From assembly GCA_900770215.1 (NCBI GenBank), contig CAAGJW010000076.1:1-55586 (forward strand): a DNA stretch of 55,586 bases, in the 5' to 3' direction. Shown piece by piece: positions 18,523 through 24,987 of the stretch. The stretch's first letter is position 1. Every line of letters begins with the position of its first letter. Under the pieces are notes generated by a model. The model was given only the letters and a program-made list of their open reading frames with translations, did no database searches and was not told the origin of the DNA. The DNA is from Bacteroidales bacterium (GTDB lineage Bacteria; Bacteroidota; Bacteroidia; Bacteroidales; Muribaculaceae). The position numbers and the translations under genes are program-made.

Positions 18523-18972
18523 TCATTCCTTTCTTTTGCATGCAGTGAGTTGCTTGAACTCGTTGTAATCTCTTATGTAGTCGTCTTCATCGTAGTGCTC
18601 CGAGGCAATGACTGCACACACCGAGCCCGACGAGAAATTTTCCAGCGTGCGCCATATGCCTGGCACTATGAGAAGTCCCTCGTAGGGCCGGTTGAGGGTG
18701 AGCGTTCGGCTATTCACCCCGTCGTCGATAGTCACGTCAAAGGCTCCACTTATTGCCACGACGAGCTGGTAGAGTGCCTTGTGCGAGTGCCCGCCGCGTG
18801 CTTCACCGCCAGGAATGTCGTAGAGATAGTAGGTGCGTTTGATTTTAAACGGGATTTCGTTGTAATCCTCCACTACCGTGAGATTGCCGTTGTCGTGATG
18901 ATGCTTAGAGAGCTTGATGACGCGGCACATGTCGATGCTTGAGTTGCTATGTGCAATTACTTTATCTGCCAT
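18523..18972 (-). CDS. dTDP-4-keto-6-deoxyhexose 3,4-ketoisomerase (FdtA/QdtA-like cupin), catalytic copy
   Basis: This 149-aa single-domain cupin is of the FdtA/QdtA/WxcM family, which moves the keto group of dTDP-4-keto-6-deoxyglucose from C4 to C3. The two histidines important in this family are present as His62 and His64 in GGHSHKA. The preceding tyrosine-rich strand TYYLYDIPGG and the YDEDDYIRDYNEF ending match the family. The start overlaps the neighbouring cupin gene by 11 bp, and 4 bp separate its stop from the aminotransferase ATG. The first 15 residues differ from the family pattern. It is the better candidate for the active isomerase of this operon. Confidence 0.88.
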   Translation of the reverse strand: MADKVIAHSNSSIDMCRVIKLSKHHHDNGNLTVVEDYNEIPFKIKRTYYLYDIPGGEARGGHSHKALYQLVVAISGAFDVTIDDGVNSRTLTLNRPYEGLLIVPGIWRTLENFSSGSVCAVIASEHYDEDDYIRDYNEFKQLTACKRKE

Positions 18973-19372
18973 TTTTCAATAGCTTGAAATGGTTGAAATC
19001 CTCAATATAGTCGTCGGCACTGTATTTCTCGCTCGACAACACATATACTACTGCATTGGTCGAGAAATTGTCGATCATGCGCCAGGTCATGGGAGGCACA
19101 TACAGGCCGTAGTAGCTGCGGGCCATGTGATAGCGTGTTTCGTTTAGCCCATCGTTGAGCACCACGTCGAAACTGCCCGACAGTGCTACAATAAATTCTT
19201 CCTGTGTGCGAAAAGCATGGCCTGTGCGGAATTTCCCGCCGGGAACGTCGTAGATCCAGTACACCCGTTTTATGTCGAAAGGCACTTGTTGATTGCCCTC
19301 GATGACCGACAGGTTGCCGCGAGGGTCGCATATCTTGGGGATGTCCAATATTTTGGGTTCTTTATATGCCAT
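18962..19372 (-). CDS. FdtA/QdtA-like cupin with a degenerate HxH motif
   Basis: This 136-aa protein is clearly homologous to the next gene and to FdtA (DPRGNLSVIEGNQQVPFDIKRV near the N-terminus, SADDYIEDFNHFKLL at the end). Where the family has HxH, this copy has GHAFR: His52 is kept but the second histidine is Phe54. It may be inactive, act on a different sugar, or form a hetero-oligomer with its neighbour. It overlaps rfbA upstream by 11 bp and the other cupin downstream by 11 bp, so all three are tightly coupled. The frame is intact and does not look like a pseudogene. Confidence 0.88.
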   Translation of the reverse strand: MAYKEPKILDIPKICDPRGNLSVIEGNQQVPFDIKRVYWIYDVPGGKFRTGHAFRTQEEFIVALSGSFDVVLNDGLNETRYHMARSYYGLYVPPMTWRMIDNFSTNAVVYVLSSEKYSADDYIEDFNHFKLLKNGR

Positions 19373-20243
19373 TGTGTGCCAAGTTTATCAAGTATTGGCC
19401 ATACTGGTTCTTCTTCATGGGCTCGGCAAGGTCGAGCAACTGCCGGGCGCTTATCCATCCGTTGCGGAACGATATCTCCTCGAGCGAGGCTACTTGCACG
19501 CCTTGGCGTTTCACGATGGTCTGGATGAAATTAGAGGCATCGAGCATCGATTCGGCCGTGCCTGTGTCGAGCCATGCAAAGCCGCGTCCCAACGTCTGCA
19601 CATGCACGCGTCCTTGCTTGAGGTAGGCGTTGTTTACCGAGGTGATTTCAAGTTCTCCTCGAGCCGAGGGCTTGATTGTGGCAGCGATCTTGAGCACATC
19701 GTTGGGATAGAAGTACAATCCTGTCACGGCATAATTCGACCGCGGGTGTGCGGGTTTCTCCTCTATGCTAAGTGCCTTGCCATCTTTGTCGAAGTCGACA
19801 ACCCCGAATCGTTCGGGGTCCTTCACTGCGTAGGCAAAGAGGGTGCACACTTTTTCTTGCTGTGTCCTCTTGACGGCATCGGTGAGCATCCTGGTAAAGC
19901 TTTGCCCGTAGAAGATGTTGTCGCCCAGTACCAGGCAGGCGTCATCATCGCCCACAAAGTCTTTACCCAGAATGAAGGCTTGTGCCAATCCCTCGGGCCG
20001 AGGTTGCTCAACATAGCTGAATTGCACTCCCAGTTCCTCGCCAGTGCCCAAGAGCCGCTTGTAGGCCGGCAGGTCGCTTGGTGTGGAAATTACAAGTATT
20101 TCTCTTATGCCGGCGAGCATGAGCACCGAGATGGGGTAGTACACCATCGGCTTGTCGTAGACGGGTACAAGTTGCTTAGATATCCCCTTGGTGATGGGAT
20201 AAAGCCGTGTGCCGGAACCTCCGGCAAGTACTATGCCTTTCAT
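19362..20243 (-). CDS. rfbA: Glucose-1-phosphate thymidylyltransferase
   Basis: RfbA activates glucose-1-phosphate with dTTP to give dTDP-glucose. The protein is 293 aa when started at the ATG that gives MKGIVLAGGSGTRLYPITKG. In-frame ATGs further upstream would run into the rfbB coding region and are not favoured. The nucleotide-binding signature GGSGTRLYP, the sugar-phosphate loop KQLVPVYDKPMVYYP, and VLGDNIFYG near residue 110 are all present. The length is typical. The gene lies 16 bp after rfbB. Confidence 0.96.
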   Translation of the reverse strand: MKGIVLAGGSGTRLYPITKGISKQLVPVYDKPMVYYPISVLMLAGIREILVISTPSDLPAYKRLLGTGEELGVQFSYVEQPRPEGLAQAFILGKDFVGDDDACLVLGDNIFYGQSFTRMLTDAVKRTQQEKVCTLFAYAVKDPERFGVVDFDKDGKALSIEEKPAHPRSNYAVTGLYFYPNDVLKIAATIKPSARGELEITSVNNAYLKQGRVHVQTLGRGFAWLDTGTAESMLDASNFIQTIVKRQGVQVASLEEISFRNGWISARQLLDLAEPMKKNQYGQYLINLAHNGI

Positions 20244-20259
20244 CATGCGTGAGTGTTGA

Positions 20260-21468
20260 TTATAGTTTCTGGCGTTTGCCGTACATTTGTTCATAATACG
20301 ATTGATACTCGCCACTGGTCACGCTTTTCACCCAGTCTTGGTTGTCGAGGTTCCACCTCACGGTCTTTTCTATGCCTGTGGCAAACGTTGTCTCGGGATA
20401 CCAGCCCAGCTGGGTAGCAATCTTTGTGGGGTCCATTGCATAGCGCATGTCGTGTCCGGGACGGTCGGCAACATACTCGATGAGGGTGTCGTCGATGGCA
20501 TCGAGCGGACACTTGAGCAAGCGTTGATATTGTGGCTCCTCTCGCATGATACGGGCGATGATGGCAATTACTTTTTTCACAATGTTGATGTTGCTCTCCT
20601 CGTTGAAACCGCCTATGTTGTAGACCTCGCCTTCACGCCCATTGTGCAACACCAGGTCGATGGCCTTGCAATGATCCTCGACATAGAGCCAGTCGCGCAC
20701 GTTGAGCCCTTTGCCATACACAGGGAGCTTCTTGCCCTCGAGTATGTTCTTGATAATGAGTGGAATCAATTTCTCGGGAAAATGGTAGGGCCCATAGTTG
20801 TTGCTGCATCTGGTGATGTTGACGGGCATGCCGTAGGTGTCGTGGTAAGCCTTGACGATGAGGTCGGCGCTGGCCTTGGCTGCCGAGTAGGGCGAGCGTG
20901 GCGACAGCGGTGTGTTTTCGGTGAAAAAGTGCTTGCCATAGGTTTTCAGGTCGTGCCGTTTGCCTATCACGCTCTTGAGCTCAGGGCTCACTTGCAGTGG
21001 CTGGGCCTCGTCGTAGTCCTTTGCAAGACTGCCGTAGACCTCGTCGGTCGAGATTTGCAGAAATCGTACATTTTCCTTATATATGTTTTTGCCTTGGGTA
21101 TCTTTGCCTCTGTACCAGGCCTCGCGTGCGCATTGCAGCATGTTCTGGGTGCCCAGAATGTTGGTCTCGAGAAAAAGCCGTGGATTGGTGATGCTGCGGT
21201 CCACATGACTCTCGGCTGCAAAATTCACCACATAGTCGATGTCGTTGTTCTCAAAAATCTTGCTCACAGCCTCGTAGTCGCCAATGTCGCCTTTCACAAA
21301 CTCTACGTTGGGCAGTGCAATCTCGTCTTTGATCGATAGCAGGTTGCCCGCATAGGTGAGGGCATCGAGGATGACTATTTTCACTTGGCCGTGAAATTTC
21401 CGAAGAATGTATTTCACAAAGTTGGAGCCAATAAAGCCAGCTGCACCAGTCACGAGGTAGGATTTCAT
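20260..21468 (-). CDS. rfbB: dTDP-glucose 4,6-dehydratase
   Basis: RfbB converts dTDP-glucose to dTDP-4-keto-6-deoxyglucose using tightly bound NAD. The 402-aa protein has the Rossmann motif GAAGFIGSNF at the N-terminus, STDEVYG, and the catalytic YSAAK near residue 195. It is about 40-50 aa longer than typical RfbB, mainly because of inserted stretches around residues 120-180. It is the first gene of the operon and is preceded by a good promoter (21492-21499). Its product is the branch point that the cupins and aminotransferase would use. Confidence 0.96.
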   Translation of the reverse strand: MKSYLVTGAAGFIGSNFVKYILRKFHGQVKIVILDALTYAGNLLSIKDEIALPNVEFVKGDIGDYEAVSKIFENNDIDYVVNFAAESHVDRSITNPRLFLETNILGTQNMLQCAREAWYRGKDTQGKNIYKENVRFLQISTDEVYGSLAKDYDEAQPLQVSPELKSVIGKRHDLKTYGKHFFTENTPLSPRSPYSAAKASADLIVKAYHDTYGMPVNITRCSNNYGPYHFPEKLIPLIIKNILEGKKLPVYGKGLNVRDWLYVEDHCKAIDLVLHNGREGEVYNIGGFNEESNINIVKKVIAIIARIMREEPQYQRLLKCPLDAIDDTLIEYVADRPGHDMRYAMDPTKIATQLGWYPETTFATGIEKTVRWNLDNQDWVKSVTSGEYQSYYEQMYGKRQKL

Positions 21469-21491
21469 ATTATTTATCTTTTCTTTATTTA

Positions 21492-21499
21492 CAAAGATA
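21492..21499 (-). promoter_or_regulatory. Promoter -7 element for the rfbB operon
   Basis: On the minus strand this reads TATCTTTG, an exact TAnnTTTG match, 23 nt before the rfbB ATG. I see no clear -33 element. Confidence 0.65.
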
Positions 21500-21614
21500 A
21501 TAATTTTATGTGAGATTGAATTCCTTATTGCCCGGTGTTTTGCTGTTTACAGAAATTATTTATCCCTTTATTCATGTCGAGCGCAGGCCCTTGTTGCCAT
21601 GGGCAATACAAATG

Positions 21615-21653
21615 AAAGAGGGATAGTTCTCTCTAAGGAAACTACCCCTCTTT
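21615..21653 (-). terminator. Terminator after tsf
   Basis: The arms at 21615-21628 and 21639-21653 form a near-perfect stem of about 14 bp (AAAGAGGG.. paired with ..CCCTCTTT). On the minus strand it is followed by a short T-rich stretch. It closes the rplM-rpsI-rpsB-tsf transcript. Confidence 0.7.
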
Positions 21654-21688
21654 ATGATAATTGTCGATATCTAAGTGAGATGCGACGT

Positions 21689-22687
21689 TTAGTCTTGGTT
21701 CAAGTTGATGCGCTTGAGATCGGTTGCCTTGAGCTCCTTGTCAAACTTCTTCAAGTAGTCGGCCACGGTCATCTTATCGACACCGTCGGCATCAATTTGC
21801 TGCTCGTTGAGCACGTTCTCGGCAAAGAACTTGTTGAGACGGCCGTTGGCGATGTTCTTGATCATCTGCTCGGGCATTGTAGCTTTCTTTTGCTCGGCCA
21901 CCTGCTCCGACAGCTCTTTGACTTTTTTTACGTCGTCTTCGGTCATGTAGCCCTTGCGCACAGCCTCGTCGAGATGCTCTTGAGTAGCGCAGTAGTAGGG
22001 ATTGTAACCTGCTTTCTTCAAGGCGTTGTCGACGGCTTTTTGCACTTGCTCGGCTTTGGTCTTGTCGACGGCAATGCTGTATTCCTCGTCGATGCGGTCT
22101 TGGCTTATTTGCTCACGCGTGGCCACGATGGGGTTCATCGAGGCAACTTGCATGGCAATCGTCTTGGCCACCTCGTCGTCGAAGTCGTTCTTGTTGAATG
22201 CCACAATCGTCGAAAGCTTGTGGTTGAAGTGGTTGTAGGCTACAGTTTTAGCACCTTCGACATAGCCATAGTCGCCAAATTCCATTTTCTCTCCTGTGAT
22301 ACCCGAGAGCACTTTGATTTGGTCGGCAACGTTGCTGTCATATAATGGAAGGGCTTTTACCTCATCGGCAGACTTGGCTTTTGCCTTGAGCGCTGCATCG
22401 AGCGTGTCGGTGACAAGCTTCACAAACTTCTCGTTGTTGGCCACAGGTTCGGTTTCACACTTGATCGAGAGCACAGCTGCAAATTCGCCATCGGCCTTGC
22501 TCAAGGCGCGACCCTCGGCGGCATCGCGGTCTTCACGCTTGGCAGCGATGGCCTGGCCACGCTTGCGCACGATTTCCACAGCCTTCTGGATGTCGCCTTC
22601 GGCCTCGATGAGGGCTTTCTTGCAATCTACCATGCCTGCGCTTGTGAGTTCGCGGAGTTTTTTGATGTCTGCAATAGATACTGCCAT
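21689..22687 (-). CDS. tsf: Translation elongation factor Ts
   Basis: EF-Ts recycles EF-Tu from its GDP form. The 332-aa protein has the N-terminal UBA-like domain (IKKLRELTSAGMVDCKKALIE) followed by the EF-Tu-binding core, and the second signature EGRALSKADG.. is near residue 58. It is longer than the E. coli protein (283 aa), owing to extra sequence around residues 190-270, which is common in Bacteroidota. It lies 54 bp after rpsB in the usual order. Confidence 0.96.
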   Translation of the reverse strand: MAVSIADIKKLRELTSAGMVDCKKALIEAEGDIQKAVEIVRKRGQAIAAKREDRDAAEGRALSKADGEFAAVLSIKCETEPVANNEKFVKLVTDTLDAALKAKAKSADEVKALPLYDSNVADQIKVLSGITGEKMEFGDYGYVEGAKTVAYNHFNHKLSTIVAFNKNDFDDEVAKTIAMQVASMNPIVATREQISQDRIDEEYSIAVDKTKAEQVQKAVDNALKKAGYNPYYCATQEHLDEAVRKGYMTEDDVKKVKELSEQVAEQKKATMPEQMIKNIANGRLNKFFAENVLNEQQIDADGVDKMTVADYLKKFDKELKATDLKRINLNQD

Positions 22688-22741
22688 AATTATTTTGTTC
22701 CTTATTGTTGTAGAGTTAATAAATTGTTTGATAGATGTGAT

Positions 22742-22830
22742 TTATTCGGCCTTGGGAGCTTCGGGCTCGGCTTCGGCTTTTGGAGCTTCGGGCTCAGCCT
22801 TTGGAGCTTCGGCCTCGGCGGCTGGAGCAG
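22742..22830. repeat. Imperfect tandem repeats encoding the S2 tail
   Basis: Repeats built on TTTGGAGCTTCGGGCTC-like units (+ strand) occur in this stretch and code for the Ala-Pro-Lys-Glu tail of S2. Confidence 0.7.
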
Positions 22831-23620
22831 CAGCCTCTTCCTTTACAGCAGCCTTGCGACGCACACGGGCACGACGGGGCTTGCCTTCACCCTCCTCGCC
22901 TTCCTCGGCATCTTTGTTGTCAACTTTCTCCACCTTGCGCTCTTCGAGGCCCTCGTTGATGGCTTCGCACACTGTGCTCATGATCAAGTCGATCGACTTG
23001 GATGCATCGTCGTTGGCTGGAATTACAAAGTCTACAGTCGACGGGTCGCTGTTGGTGTCGACCATGCCGAACACGGGTATGCCCAGGCGATTGGCCTCGG
23101 CTACGGCAATGTGCTCTTTCATCACGTCGACAACAAACAGTGCGCTTGGCAGACGGTTGAGGTCGGCAATACTGCCCAGGTTCTTCTCAAGCTTGGCACG
23201 CTGGCGGGTCACTTGCAGTTTCTCGCGCTTCGACAGGTTGTCGAATGTGCCGTCTTTCATCATCTTGTCGATGCTGGTCATCTTCTTCACAGCCTTGCGA
23301 ATGGTGGGGAAGTTGGTGAGCATGCCGCCTGGCCAGCGCTCGATCACGTAGGGCATGTTGACTGCGCCAGCGCGATCGGCTACCACTTGCTTGGCTTGCT
23401 TCTTGGTGGCTACAAAGAGCACCTTCTTGCCGCTCTTGGCAATGTTTTTGAGTGCGTTGCATGCCTCTTCAAGCTTGGCTTGTGTCTTGTATAAGTCGAT
23501 GATGTGAATGCCGTTGCGCTCCATGAAGATGTAGGGAGCCATGGCAGGGTTCCATTTGCGTTTCAGGTGACCAAAGTGGCAAGTTGCCTCGAGAAGTTGG
23601 TCAAAACTTGGTGTTTGCAT
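22742..23620 (-). CDS. rpsB: 30S ribosomal protein S2 with an acidic-alanine C-terminal extension
   Basis: S2 is a small-subunit protein. The first 225 residues are canonical (CHFGHLKRKWNPAMAPYIF, VLFVATKKQAKQ, RWPGGMLTNF, PVFGMVDTNSDP). Residues about 226-292 form a low-complexity tail: a basic patch (KPRRARVRRKAAVK) and then repeated Ala/Pro/Lys/Glu units such as EAPKAEPEAPKAEAE. Such tails occur in several Bacteroidales S2 proteins. The tail is encoded by imperfect DNA repeats and is likely to vary in length between strains. Confidence 0.97.
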   Translation of the reverse strand: MQTPSFDQLLEATCHFGHLKRKWNPAMAPYIFMERNGIHIIDLYKTQAKLEEACNALKNIAKSGKKVLFVATKKQAKQVVADRAGAVNMPYVIERWPGGMLTNFPTIRKAVKKMTSIDKMMKDGTFDNLSKREKLQVTRQRAKLEKNLGSIADLNRLPSALFVVDVMKEHIAVAEANRLGIPVFGMVDTNSDPSTVDFVIPANDDASKSIDLIMSTVCEAINEGLEERKVEKVDNKDAEEGEEGEGKPRRARVRRKAAVKEEAAAPAAEAEAPKAEPEAPKAEAEPEAPKAE

Positions 23621-23675
23621 TTTAATTTTTCTTTTTGTTTACGTTCTACTTAAATCAATCGCATAGTAGCTCAAC

Positions 23676-23693
23676 TGCTGCGTGGTTGCAGCA
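23676..23693 (-). promoter_or_regulatory. Hairpin in the rpsI-rpsB spacer
   Basis: TGCTGC (23676-23681) pairs perfectly with GCAGCA (23688-23693) across a 6-nt loop, within the unusually long 182-bp spacer before rpsB. It may belong to an autoregulatory leader for S2. I see no clear terminator or -7 element in the spacer. Confidence 0.35.
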
Positions 23694-23802
23694 CGACGAA
23701 AGTCTATGTGATTTGGATACTAAACTCTCTATTTTGTCTCCAAGATAGTCGAGTAAGCGTTGCAGTAGTATAAAATGAGATGAAATATATACTTGCTGCC
23801 GA

Positions 23803-24189
23803 TTAACGCTTGCTGAACTGGAATCTCTTGCGGGCCTTGGGCTGACCTGGCTTCTTGCGCTCTACGGCACGCGGGTCGCGAGTCATGAAACCCTCCTTGC
23901 GCAGGGCGCTCTTGTCGTCGGGGTTGATCTTGACCAGTGCACGGGCAATTGCCAGACGCAATGCCTCGGCCTGGCCCTTGTAGCCGCCGCCGTCGAGATT
24001 TACCTTGATGTCATATTTCTCGGCTGCCTCCAGCGTGTTAAGGGGTTGCTTAACGATGTATTGGAGAATTGGAGATGGGAAATATTTCTCAAGTGCTACC
24101 TTGTTGATTGTAATTTCGCCTTTACCCTCGGTTACAAATACGCGAGCTACTGCTGCTTTGCGGCGACCTACTGCATTAATTTTTTCCAT
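23803..24189 (-). CDS. rpsI: 30S ribosomal protein S9
   Basis: At 128 aa this is full length. It starts MEKINAVGRRKAAVARVFV and ends with the conserved basic tail GQPKARKRFQFSKR that reaches the ribosomal P site. It lies 12 bp after rplM, the standard L13-S9 pairing. Confidence 0.98.
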   Translation of the reverse strand: MEKINAVGRRKAAVARVFVTEGKGEITINKVALEKYFPSPILQYIVKQPLNTLEAAEKYDIKVNLDGGGYKGQAEALRLAIARALVKINPDDKSALRKEGFMTRDPRAVERKKPGQPKARKRFQFSKR

Positions 24190-24201
24190 ACTTCCAATTG
24201 A

Positions 24202-24681
24202 TTATTTGAGTTTGTTGATATCGATTACTTTGGGGTCTTGTGCCTCGTGAGGATGCACGTTGCCATTGTAGATGTGCACGTTGGTGAGCAGTTGTGCGCC
24301 CAGGCGATTCTTGGGCAGCATGCCCTTGATCACGTGCAAAAACAGCGGGTGCATACCCGGGGTGAGGTCCTTGCGCAACGACTTCTGCTGAAGCACGGCA
24401 GGAGAGGCGTAGCGCTGACCGCCAGGATAACCAGTATAGGAAATATAGGTGCGATCGGTCCACTTCTTGCCAGTGAGTTTCACCTTGTCGGCATTGATGA
24501 TGATCACATTGTCACCGCAATCAACATGGGGTGTATAGCAGGGTTTGTATTTGCCACGCAGAATCTTGGCGACTTTGGCGCAAAAGCGACCCAGTACTTG
24601 GTCGGTAGCATCAACTACTACCCATTCTTTTTTGACCTGCTCGGCTTTTACCGAGTTGGTCTTGTAACTTAAAGTGTTCAC
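24202..24681 (-). CDS. rplM: 50S ribosomal protein L13
   Basis: The 159-aa protein has the L13 core (WVVVDATDQVLGRFCAKVAKIL, DNVIIINADKVKLTGKKW, GMLPKNRLG). Translation starts with GTG at 24679-24681, since no in-frame ATG is suitably placed. The gene is preceded by a good promoter and a leader of about 100 nt, a place where ribosomal proteins often control their own synthesis. It is the first gene of rplM-rpsI-rpsB-tsf. Confidence 0.97.
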   Translation of the reverse strand: MNTLSYKTNSVKAEQVKKEWVVVDATDQVLGRFCAKVAKILRGKYKPCYTPHVDCGDNVIIINADKVKLTGKKWTDRTYISYTGYPGGQRYASPAVLQQKSLRKDLTPGMHPLFLHVIKGMLPKNRLGAQLLTNVHIYNGNVHPHEAQDPKVIDINKLK

Positions 24682-24792
24682 TTTTAAATTCCTGATTAAT
24701 AGTTAATTTTTACATTCTCAGGCTCAAGATGAACACGGCCAAATGCTCGCCTGCCGCCCTTGAATAAATAAATTTCGGACATAATCGGACTG

Positions 24793-24823
24793 CAAAGGTA
24801 CAAATTCTTGGCTATAAATCAAA
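24793..24823 (-). promoter_or_regulatory. Promoter of the ribosomal protein operon
   Basis: On the minus strand there is a -33 TTTG (24820-24823) and a -7 TACCTTTG (24793-24800) separated by 19 nt. Transcription should start about 100 nt before the rplM GTG. Confidence 0.75.
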
Positions 24824-24910
24824 CACTTCCCGTCGGTGGTGAGAGAATGGCTGTGGTTGATTTAACAACTATTTGCACATTTAACCATCGTTTACACTAT
24901 GTGTTTCTAT

Positions 24911-24961
24911 AAAAAAGCGACCAGTCCACTTTGCAGTTGTGGGCTGGTCGCCGTTTAGGGT
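24911..24961 (-). terminator. Terminator after the amidase gene
   Basis: The arms 24917-24929 and 24949-24961 form a 13-bp stem (GCGACCAG.. with ..CTGGTCGC). On the minus strand it is followed by TTTTTTAT. Confidence 0.85.
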
Positions 24962-24987
24962 TTCAATGCTTTATGCTGTTGCAAGCA

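Larger units (their letters stand above)
24682..24987. other. Spacer between rplM and the amidase gene
   Basis: This spacer holds the rplM leader and promoter and the amidase terminator, both described separately. Nothing else is recognised between 24824 and 24910, which is AT-rich. Confidence 0.7.
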
